From JBCBRD01 sp039819885 (GTDB taxonomy: Bacteria > Pseudomonadota > Alphaproteobacteria > Rhizobiales > Hyphomicrobiaceae): a stretch of 16,048 bases of DNA. The notes below the pieces were generated by a model that saw only the letters and a program-made list of their open reading frames with translations, was not told where the DNA came from and searched no databases. Position 1 is the stretch's first letter, and every line of letters starts with the position of its first letter. A program made the translations under genes and the position numbers. The stretch lies in NCBI GenBank assembly GCA_039819885.1, contig JBCBRD010000062.1, positions 1 to 16,048 of the forward strand, read 5' to 3'. Positions 6,426-12,808 of the stretch are shown piece by piece.

Positions 6426-7466
6426 CTAGTCGATCGACGTATCAACGCGCGGCCAGGTGCCAGCTTCGAGCTGGGGATAGATATGCAGAACGGACCGCTC
6501 GTATTCATACCTCGCAAGAGCAATGCTCTGCGTCCAACGAGGCAACGGCTCCGCAATCGCTTCGGTGGCAGATAGACCTCGTTCAAAGCAATCACGAATC
6601 TTGGCTTCAATGTCATTGAGCCAACGCTCTGTTTGCTCGCGGCCAACGGCGACCTCTTTGACCGGTCCATGGCCAGGGACCACCAAAGCAGACCGATCAA
6701 ACATCTTATCGAATTCCGCGAGACTACTCCGCCAGACGTTCAACTCTGCATGCGGTGTCGTGGGCGCACGATCCAGGAAGATCAGATCACCAGCGAAAAC
6801 AATGCCGGTCGTTTCGTCGGTCACCACGAGATCACAGTCCGTGTGGCCGCTTAATACACGCGTTCTGAAAGTGTGCCCGCCAATCTCCTCGACACCGTCG
6901 CTTACAACTGTTTTGGGAATGATGACTTCAGTCCCACGCATCCAATCCCCGGCGATGTAGTACATGGCGGATGAAAAATCCTCGCCCATGGCTGCCAGCC
7001 CGGAGATCAAAGGTTCAGGTGCAGCAACCACCCCATTGGCAAAGGCCTGATTTCCGAAGACATGGTCAGGATGAAAGTGCGTGAGGTAGGCACGAACAAC
7101 GGGTTTGCCGGTCAGGTCACGCGCGAGACGAACAAGCGCTTCGCCGAAAGCCTTGGAAGAACCGGTATCGATAACCACCGCGCCTTCCGTCGTATCCACG
7201 ATCCCGATATTGGCGATGGCACCGCCGTTTTCTCGCGTGATGGCCTCTTGCTTGCCAGCAATCATCCAAACACCGTCTCGGACTTTTGTGGGCGAGAGTT
7301 CATAGGATAGGCGGGCAGCTTGACTATCAAAAACCGGGAGCAACGCCGTCGCAGCCGGTGATAGTCCGGCAGCCGTCAGGCCCGTCAGAACATCGCGTCG
7401 ATTGAAATGTCCACTCAGCGAGGAACGACGACCGGCATCAAAAAAGGGAGCAACCCGGCGCGACAT
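6426..7466 (-). CDS. PQQ-associated zinc metallohydrolase, Tat-exported (MBL fold)
   Basis: A 346-residue metallo-beta-lactamase-fold protein. The zinc motif is HFHPDH (H130, H132, D134, H135), with further ligands H208 (SGHTD), D227 (FAGD) and H266 (PGHG), so both metal sites look intact. A twin-arginine motif (NRRDVLTGL, R23-R24) and a following hydrophobic stretch indicate Tat export of a folded, metal-loaded enzyme. It fits the family named quinoprotein relay system zinc metallohydrolase, related to SoxH and to glyoxalase II. Its ATG overlaps the stop of the SoxYZ-like gene by one base (TGATG), so the two are translationally coupled. An in-frame TTG one codon earlier is less likely. The substrate is unknown; a thioester or other adduct on the SoxYZ-like carrier is a reasonable inference. 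Confidence 0.88.
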   Translation of the reverse strand: MSRRVAPFFDAGRRSSLSGHFNRRDVLTGLTAAGLSPAATALLPVFDSQAARLSYELSPTKVRDGVWMIAGKQEAITRENGGAIANIGIVDTTEGAVVIDTGSSKAFGEALVRLARDLTGKPVVRAYLTHFHPDHVFGNQAFANGVVAAPEPLISGLAAMGEDFSSAMYYIAGDWMRGTEVIIPKTVVSDGVEEIGGHTFRTRVLSGHTDCDLVVTDETTGIVFAGDLIFLDRAPTTPHAELNVWRSSLAEFDKMFDRSALVVPGHGPVKEVAVGREQTERWLNDIEAKIRDCFERGLSATEAIAEPLPRWTQSIALARYEYERSVLHIYPQLEAGTWPRVDTSID

Positions 7467-8272
7467 CAAGATGGATTGAACGGTGCTGGAATTGAAGACT
7501 TGAACAACGACCCGGAATTGTCACGCCCATCGATCGTCACCGCATTGTCCGACGCAGGGAGCTGAACTTGAAGCGTGAGGGTTGGATCTTCGCTAACAGG
7601 CTCAGCCAATCGAACACGTGCAAGAAGTTCACCGCCGCTTGAGCGCATCTGAAGATCTTCAACAAAGAAGGCTGGCGTGTTGTCCTGTGCCAAACCTGTG
7701 TCCATAGGATGCTTCATGCGCATCCGCAGGCGTGAACGGCCATCAGCCCGGCGCCACACTCTGCCTTGTGTCTGACCAACCGTATCAGCCCAATTCGCAA
7801 GGTTCCGTGCAACAGCAGGTGCGGAACATCCACCACCAGCAGCATCCAAATAGACGCCGCCAACATGCCAAACACCGTCAGCAGTCAGTGCCGCAGCCCG
7901 AATCGGAGTCCCCTGTTCGACCTTCATGCGGAACGACACAAACGGATCGGCCTTTGAAGGCATAAGAGTCAATACATGGGCGATTGGGTTCAAATCAGCA
8001 AAAACGACCAAACGCTGCACGTCTTTCAGGGCACGCGCATCAGCCGTCACCGGCACCTGGGCTTGATTCTCGATAATGTTGGGAACGACAACCACCACGC
8101 GGTCATCGAACACAACCTTGGAACCCGCAAAGAACTCGTCATGCATGTCTTCCCACATGACAGAATTCAGTGGATCTTTAGGCATATCCGCAAGCGCGGG
8201 CGCTATGAGAATTAAGCAACCGGCCACCCAAACTGAGCACAGTTTGCAGAATGTTTTTCCAAATGCGGCCAT
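7466..8272 (-). CDS. PQQ dehydrogenase-associated SoxYZ-fusion carrier protein
   Basis: A 268-residue secreted protein with a signal peptide ending APALA near residue 28. The SoxY-like domain (about 36-155) ends in GGGCS with Cys149, the position that corresponds to the swinging-arm cysteine of SoxY. A SoxZ-like domain follows (about 172-262), with the typical HPMDTG at 188-193. In sulfur oxidation SoxY and SoxZ are separate and carry sulfur intermediates on that cysteine; here they are fused, and no soxA, soxB, soxC or soxX is present. The fusion is a known companion of PQQ dehydrogenases (quinoprotein dehydrogenase-associated SoxYZ-like carrier) of undetermined function. The start at ATG 8272 was chosen because it begins a clean signal peptide; an in-frame GTG at 8377 would place 35 unlikely residues ahead. 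It overlaps the metallohydrolase gene by one base. Confidence 0.88.
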   Translation of the reverse strand: MAAFGKTFCKLCSVWVAGCLILIAPALADMPKDPLNSVMWEDMHDEFFAGSKVVFDDRVVVVVPNIIENQAQVPVTADARALKDVQRLVVFADLNPIAHVLTLMPSKADPFVSFRMKVEQGTPIRAAALTADGVWHVGGVYLDAAGGGCSAPAVARNLANWADTVGQTQGRVWRRADGRSRLRMRMKHPMDTGLAQDNTPAFFVEDLQMRSSGGELLARVRLAEPVSEDPTLTLQVQLPASDNAVTIDGRDNSGSLFKSSIPAPFNPS

Positions 8273-8380
8273 GGTGATTAGCGGTCCCGTACTAATTTGC
8301 GACTGGCAGTATAACACAGACGATACCAGCCCGTGACAAGAAGCGTCAAGCCTACCTAGTGATAGAGCGGCGATCACATT

Positions 8381-9235
8381 TCAGCGACGAACCGGCGGTG
8401 GGACATATGCAACACCATATGCGTTGAAGATCTTTTCCATCTCGCCAGAGCCTCGAATTTTGCGAAGCGCCCGCCCAACGGCATAGCCAACATCCCGTCC
8501 ATCCGTGTGCACAGCAATACCGACGTTCCATGCTCCGATAAGGGTCTCGGGAAATTCTGGTGTGATGAATTTGACGTCGATACCTTTGCCGTTAAGCACC
8601 GCTTCGATCTCACTGCGCGGTCCCATGAGGCCCGCTGCCTCTTTCTTGAAGAAGACATCCGCGGCATCGTCAAACTTGATGTAGGGGCTGACGTTCGTTT
8701 TGAGTTTCCCGTCGCGAGCAAACGCCAAAAAGTAGTGACCAGCAGTGGAAAACTGCACCGCCACCTTCTCAGTCTCAAAGGTCTCAAGCTTGGGCGCATC
8801 GACCATATCGGTCCGAACAGCAATCACGATCTGTTCATGGTGGTAGGGATTGGAAATCGCAGCGAGTTGGTTCCGGGCGATAAACTCCCGGTCAGTTGGG
8901 ACGTGAAACATCACATCGCCTTTGAGGCCACCGGTGCGAGGGCCCTGCCAAATATTCGACCGCACATCATCATCAGCCGATTCGCCAGCGATCCTGATCA
9001 GCATTTTCGGTTTCAAACCGAGTTCGCGGGCAACAGCCCGTGCCAAGTCAGCTTCGATTCCCCTGGCCTCCCCCGTCTTGGGATCTTCCCAGGAGAACGG
9101 GCGATTATCGTAGTAAACAACAACGCGCAAGACTCCGCTCGCTTCCACATCTTCAAGCTTGCGAGCCGGAGTCGAAGCGGCCACCAAGCCCAAAAGAGCT
9201 ACGGCGGCCACTACGAGTCTTAAACCTTGGAACAT
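8381..9235 (-). CDS. PQQ dehydrogenase-associated periplasmic binding protein (PedG-like)
   Basis: A 284-residue extracellular solute-binding-type protein. A Sec signal peptide occupies about residues 1-24, then the family-3 binding fold starts (LRVVVYYDNRPFSWED at 36-51, GIEADLARAVARELG at 59-73). It matches the family named quinoprotein dehydrogenase-associated putative ABC transporter substrate-binding protein, which includes PedG and relatives of MoxJ/XoxJ. No transporter permease or ATPase lies beside it. XoxJ/MoxJ-type proteins are thought to help maturation or activation of the dehydrogenase rather than uptake, so a partner role for the adjacent enzyme is likely. ATG 9235 gives a proper signal peptide; an in-frame TTG at 9253 has no better ribosome site. 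It lies 52 bases downstream of pedF, in the same operon. Confidence 0.87.
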   Translation of the reverse strand: MFQGLRLVVAAVALLGLVAASTPARKLEDVEASGVLRVVVYYDNRPFSWEDPKTGEARGIEADLARAVARELGLKPKMLIRIAGESADDDVRSNIWQGPRTGGLKGDVMFHVPTDREFIARNQLAAISNPYHHEQIVIAVRTDMVDAPKLETFETEKVAVQFSTAGHYFLAFARDGKLKTNVSPYIKFDDAADVFFKKEAAGLMGPRSEIEAVLNGKGIDVKFITPEFPETLIGAWNVGIAVHTDGRDVGYAVGRALRKIRGSGEMEKIFNAYGVAYVPPPVRR

Positions 9236-9287
9236 GACGACTTTCAAATCCAATCAGCTGAGTAGGCCTAGAGCCTGATCAGTTTGC

Positions 9288-9719
9288 TTAGCTGTCGTCG
9301 TGTACACTTTCAACGTATGCACGGATGGCCCAAAGCGCCTCTTGGCTCAAAATGCCTTCGAACTTTGGCATACGGGTAATCCCGTTAATGGTCGCGCCAT
9401 TACGAACGCGTTCCATGTACCATTCATCGCCTTCAGCACCCTTGTCGAGATAGCGCAGGTCCGGAGCCAATCCACCAGAAATCGCTTCAAGGCCATGGCA
9501 ACGTGCACAGTTCTGATTGTAGCCAGATGATCCAATTTCAATGGCAAGTTTATTGTCGACGTAGGGGTTAGTTTCCCGCCACTCGTCACCAAGCGGTTCC
9601 AAGCCTTCAGTCGCCAACGGCTGAGGTGTCACATCACCATGCGACCACGCCGCAGGCTGGAAAGGCAAAATCAATGCAGCAATAAGCGCCAGGAAGGCGA
9701 CAGAGCGAATCGTCGTCAT
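9288..9719 (-). CDS. pedF: Cytochrome c550, PedF family
   Basis: A 143-residue secreted monoheme cytochrome c. The signal peptide covers about 1-26; the mature start with HGDVTPQP is typical of PedF. Heme is attached through C71 and C74 with axial H75 (CARCH); M117 (RMPKF) is the probable sixth ligand. Conserved family segments GLEPLGDEWRETNPY (39-53) and GYNQNCARCHGLEAISGG (66-83) are visible. It should accept electrons from the reduced PQQ enzyme and pass them toward a terminal oxidase, the role of ExaB/PedF in Pseudomonas. GAGGA lies nine bases before the ATG. It is the first gene of the four-gene minus-strand operon. Confidence 0.93.
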   Translation of the reverse strand: MTTIRSVAFLALIAALILPFQPAAWSHGDVTPQPLATEGLEPLGDEWRETNPYVDNKLAIEIGSSGYNQNCARCHGLEAISGGLAPDLRYLDKGAEGDEWYMERVRNGATINGITRMPKFEGILSQEALWAIRAYVESVHDDS

Positions 9720-10026
9720 TAAGAGCGGTCCTCACGGTTTTATAGGGTTGATTGCCCCGATCATACTGATGATCCGCCACTGTAATAAGGTAGCAAATAG
9801 TCGTGAGCAACTTCAGGAAAGCACTGAAGTCGCAAGGTATTAGAGCGTCAACCAAAGTCGAATACAATCACCGCAAACGTTACTAAATAACACCTATAGA
9901 TCGAACACAACGACACTACCTTCATGTCAGCAGTTACTCGGTCCTGCTCGATGGATCGCCCAGATTGCAGAAACATCGATAACGCGTCGTTCGAATCAAA
10001 GACGCGAAAAAATAGGGAATGAATGG
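9720..10026. promoter_or_regulatory. Divergent promoter region between pedF and the propeller gene
   Basis: This 307-base region drives the pedF operon leftward and the propeller/rhodanese pair rightward, so it is a natural control point. It contains several dyads: GATCAT/ATGATC (9759-9774, four-base spacer), ACTTCAG/CTGAAGT (9810-9830, seven-base spacer), and CGCGTC/GACGCG (9983-10006, twelve-base spacer) close to the propeller start. The word AGCAAATAGTCGT (9792-9804) is repeated at 272-284 in front of the signalling operon. Clear -35/-10 pairs could not be assigned on either strand. Confidence 0.5.
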
Positions 10027-11070
10027 ATGCGCCAATTCGTCGTCGCCGCCACGCTTTGTCTTTTTGGAATGACAAGCGCGAACGCCGCCTATGAGGTCTA
10101 TATTTCGAATGAAAAAGACAACACGATTAGCGTCATCGACACGGACAAAATGGAGGTCGTACGAACCTTTGACGTGGGTGAGCGGCCAAGAGGCATAACG
10201 TTTTCACCGGACCACAAGCACTTCTTCGTCTGCGCGAGCGACAGCGACACAGTTCAAGTCTTTGACGTCGAAACCGGCAAACACCTTTACGACCTGCCGT
10301 CAGGAGAAGACCCAGAGCAGTTTGCTGTCTCGCCGTCAGGTGACCGGCTCTACATCGCAAACGAAGACAATGCGATCACCACAATCGTTGACTTGAAAAC
10401 CCGCAAAGTAATCAAACAAGTTGACGTCGGTGTTGAACCCGAAGGGATGGCAGTTTCACCCGACAATCAGTTCGCGGTCACAACGTCTGAAACGACCAAC
10501 ATGGCGCACATCATCGACACAGACTCGATGGAGATTGTCGCGAACGTTCTGGTTGATCAAAGACCACGCCACGCTGAGTTTACGAAAGACAGCCTAAAAC
10601 TCTGGGTCTCATCTGAAATCGGCGGTACCGTCTCCATCATCGACATGATTTCCTACGAGATTGAACGCGTGCTGAGTTTTCCAGTCACAGGCGTAACCGA
10701 AGACACAATCCAACCCGTCGGCATTCAATTCGCCAAAGATGAAACGATTGCGTTTGTCGCCTTAGGCCCATCCAACAGGGTCGCAGTCGTCGACATGAAA
10801 AGCTACGAAATCATCAAGTACATACTGGTCGGCCAACGCGTATGGCACATGGCGCTCACGCCAGACGAAAAGTACTTGTTCACGACCAACGGGGTTTCGA
10901 ACGATGTCACGGTTGTCGACGTTGCCAAACTCAAGCCGATCAAATCGATCAAAGTGGGCCGTTACCCATGGGGCGCAGCAGTGAGGCCGAAGGCTTTGGG
11001 CAAGGGCGCCACACAACGGACTGCTGCGGACGGACATCAAAGAGCTGCCGTAACCACGTCGCAGGAGTAG
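10027..11070 (+). CDS. PQQ catabolism-associated YVTN beta-propeller protein
   Basis: A 347-residue secreted protein with a signal peptide ending SANA at residue 20. The rest consists of seven or so YVTN-type blades with recurring VxVIDTxxxxVxxxxxVGxxPxGxxxSPDxxxxxV patterns, for example near residues 24-60, 66-101 and 281-322. It matches the family described as PQQ-dependent catabolism-associated beta-propeller, found with alcohol transport and PQQ enzymes; its molecular role is unknown. A ribosome site AGGGA lies eight bases before the ATG. The 3' end contains the Shine-Dalgarno sequence of the next gene, so the two are one operon. The last 30 residues are low-complexity and polar and probably lie outside the propeller. 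Confidence 0.88.
   Translation: MRQFVVAATLCLFGMTSANAAYEVYISNEKDNTISVIDTDKMEVVRTFDVGERPRGITFSPDHKHFFVCASDSDTVQVFDVETGKHLYDLPSGEDPEQFAVSPSGDRLYIANEDNAITTIVDLKTRKVIKQVDVGVEPEGMAVSPDNQFAVTTSETTNMAHIIDTDSMEIVANVLVDQRPRHAEFTKDSLKLWVSSEIGGTVSIIDMISYEIERVLSFPVTGVTEDTIQPVGIQFAKDETIAFVALGPSNRVAVVDMKSYEIIKYILVGQRVWHMALTPDEKYLFTTNGVSNDVTVVDVAKLKPIKSIKVGRYPWGAAVRPKALGKGATQRTAADGHQRAAVTTSQE
11063..11067 (+). promoter_or_regulatory. Ribosome binding site fixing a GTG start
   Basis: AGGAG lies inside the last codons of the propeller gene and seven bases before GTG 11075. It supports this start and tight translational linkage of the two genes. Confidence 0.7.
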
Positions 11071-11074
11071 CGTC

Positions 11075-11746
11075 GTGGTTGCGGAACTCACGCAGGGAAT
11101 TTGTCAGCGGGTGGCACAACGAGCAGCAAACCAATGCGTCAGTGGGTTGTACGGAGCAATCGCTAGCAAGTCGCTGATTGCAGTCTTCGCAGTTCTCATG
11201 CCGCTCCAAGATGCGCAGCACGTTCACGCAGCCTCACAAAACCTCTACGATGCCAAAACCGGCTATCGCATCAAACACTACCGCTCAGCGGTGCCCACTG
11301 ACGTGCCCGGTGGAACGCTTGTCGATATCGACACCGTCGATGCACTCCGGACTAACGACAACGCGATTCTCATCGACGTCATGCCAGCTACGGGTTTTGG
11401 ATATAGCCCCAAAACCGGCAAATGGCGGCTCTCACAAGTCCACGACCACATCGAGGGCTCAGCCTGGCTTCCCGATGTCGGGCGCGGCCACATCACCGAC
11501 GAACTCGAAACCTATTTCAAATCAAATCTGGACCGCTTGACCAACGGGAACAAAGCTCAACCGTTGATCATCTATTGCCAATCAGATTGTTGGATGGCGT
11601 GGAATGCCGTGCAGCGTGCCGCCAAGTACGGTTACACAAAACTCTATTGGTACCCAGACGGCATCGACGGATGGCGCGACTACGATCGTGAATTGATCCC
11701 GGCTAAAGCCATTCCCGTCGACGTGATCAAATCAAAGACAAAGTAA
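11075..11746 (+). CDS. Rhodanese-like PQQ catabolism-associated Cys/Cys-Trp protein
   Basis: A 223-residue protein with a hydrophobic stretch at about 33-46 followed by HVHAA, consistent with a signal peptide preceded by an unusually long N-terminal region. The mature part has a rhodanese-like fold: ILIDVMP (98-104), HIEGSAWLP (125-133) and an active-site-like loop IIYCQSDCWMAWNA (165-178). This is C168-x3-C172-W173. The family is named PQQ-dependent catabolism-associated CXXCW protein; here three residues separate the cysteines in the reading frame. It probably handles a redox or sulfur group in the periplasm next to the propeller protein. The start is GTG, and the gap to the propeller gene is four bases. 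No ABC transporter genes accompany it. It is convergent with rfbD, with only 19 bases between them. Confidence 0.85.
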   Translation: MVAELTQGICQRVAQRAANQCVSGLYGAIASKSLIAVFAVLMPLQDAQHVHAASQNLYDAKTGYRIKHYRSAVPTDVPGGTLVDIDTVDALRTNDNAILIDVMPATGFGYSPKTGKWRLSQVHDHIEGSAWLPDVGRGHITDELETYFKSNLDRLTNGNKAQPLIIYCQSDCWMAWNAVQRAAKYGYTKLYWYPDGIDGWRDYDRELIPAKAIPVDVIKSKTK

Positions 11747-11765
11747 TAGACGTGTAGAAGCGCGG

Positions 11766-12677
11766 TCACGCGTCCCGGCTTGCGACCAGTGCGGGAACAG
11801 CCTCAGCAAGCGCCACTTGCCACTCGCGCTGGTTCACCCCGTAAACATCCAGCATCTTGGAACAATCGAGCACAGAGTACGGCGGCCGTGTGGCTGGCGT
11901 CGGATACTCCAACGTTGGAATGGGTTTGGCGACAGCGACGGGTGCACTACCTGCCCCAGCGATTGTGAAAATCGCGTTCGCATACCGGCACCACGTGGTC
12001 TGCCCTGCATTTGAAAAGTGAAAGGTGCCAAACAATTCTGGTGCCTCAGATGCGGCAACACGCTTCGCAACAGTCAGAAGCACATCCGCCAAATCATCAG
12101 CGAAAGTGGGCGCACCGATCTGATCATCGACAACGGAGAGTTCCCCGCGTTCTACACCAAGGCGCAACATCGTCTTGGCGAAATTGCTGCCCGCCAAACC
12201 ATACACCCATGATGTGCGAACAATGACATGCTGGGGGTGGGCAACGCGCACACCGACTTCACCGGCAGCCTTTGAGGCCCCATAAACACCCAACGGCGAT
12301 GGATCTTCATCTTCAGCATAAGGCGCCGTCGCGAGTCCGGAGAAAACAAAATCCGTCGAAACATGCACCAACGGAACACCAGCAATTGCACACAGTGCTG
12401 CGAGGGTTGCCGGACCCTCACTATTTAGTGCAACAGCAGCGTCGGCATCAGTTTCAGCTTTGTCGACAGCGGTGTATGCCGCCGCATTGATCACGACGCT
12501 TGGTCGGGTTTCGAGAATGAATGCCTTGAGGCTTTCAACGTTTGTTAGATCGACTTCGGGACGGCCACCAGCCACCACAGGAAGGCCTTGCTCAGTGCCA
12601 CGCCGAACCAACGCTTCAGCAACCTGCCCCGACCTTCCGATCACAACAATCGGCCGTTCCGCACTGATCACCGTCAT
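11766..12677 (-). CDS. rfbD: dTDP-4-dehydrorhamnose reductase
   Basis: A 303-residue NAD(P)-dependent reductase of the extended short-chain dehydrogenase family. It catalyses the last step of dTDP-L-rhamnose synthesis for surface polysaccharide. Visible motifs are the nucleotide-binding GRSGQV (14-19), NAAAYTAVDKAE (64-75), STDFVFSG (107-114), the catalytic YGASK (Y132, K136) and the RTSWVYG segment. The start at ATG 12677 is preceded by GGAGG nine bases upstream (12687-12691); an in-frame earlier start at 12728 adds 17 basic residues and is less likely. No other rhamnose genes are in the window, so it does not form a visible rfb cluster. It marks the boundary between the quinoprotein locus and general chromosome. 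Confidence 0.93.
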   Translation of the reverse strand: MTVISAERPIVVIGRSGQVAEALVRRGTEQGLPVVAGGRPEVDLTNVESLKAFILETRPSVVINAAAYTAVDKAETDADAAVALNSEGPATLAALCAIAGVPLVHVSTDFVFSGLATAPYAEDEDPSPLGVYGASKAAGEVGVRVAHPQHVIVRTSWVYGLAGSNFAKTMLRLGVERGELSVVDDQIGAPTFADDLADVLLTVAKRVAASEAPELFGTFHFSNAGQTTWCRYANAIFTIAGAGSAPVAVAKPIPTLEYPTPATRPPYSVLDCSKMLDVYGVNQREWQVALAEAVPALVASRDA

Positions 12678-12686
12678 GGTCGCCCC

Positions 12687-12691
12687 CCTCC
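12687..12691 (-). promoter_or_regulatory. Ribosome binding site fixing the rfbD start
   Basis: On the minus strand GGAGG lies nine bases before ATG 12677, which decides for the shorter, 303-residue form of the reductase. Confidence 0.65.
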
Positions 12692-12808
12692 GCTCAAACA
12701 TCGATCGTCTGAGACGCTTGTCTCGCACTGCTCACGCCGCGGCAACCCTGCTTCCGTCGACAGTGTCGTTTGCGCACCGAATTGTGCCGTCTGACTGTTA
12801 AACGAAGA

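Noticed and set aside
7466..8272. A thiosulfate-oxidation (Sox) locus.
   Set aside because: SoxY and SoxZ are fused, and SoxA, SoxB, SoxC and SoxX are absent; the neighbours belong to PQQ alcohol oxidation.
8273..8377. Longer SoxYZ-like protein from GTG 8377.
   Set aside because: The extra 35 residues would precede a perfectly ordinary signal peptide that begins at ATG 8272.
8507..9223. A 238-codon plus-strand frame opposite the binding-protein gene.
   Set aside because: It mirrors a clearly homologous gene on the other strand and shows no recognisable domain or plausible start region; it is a shadow frame.
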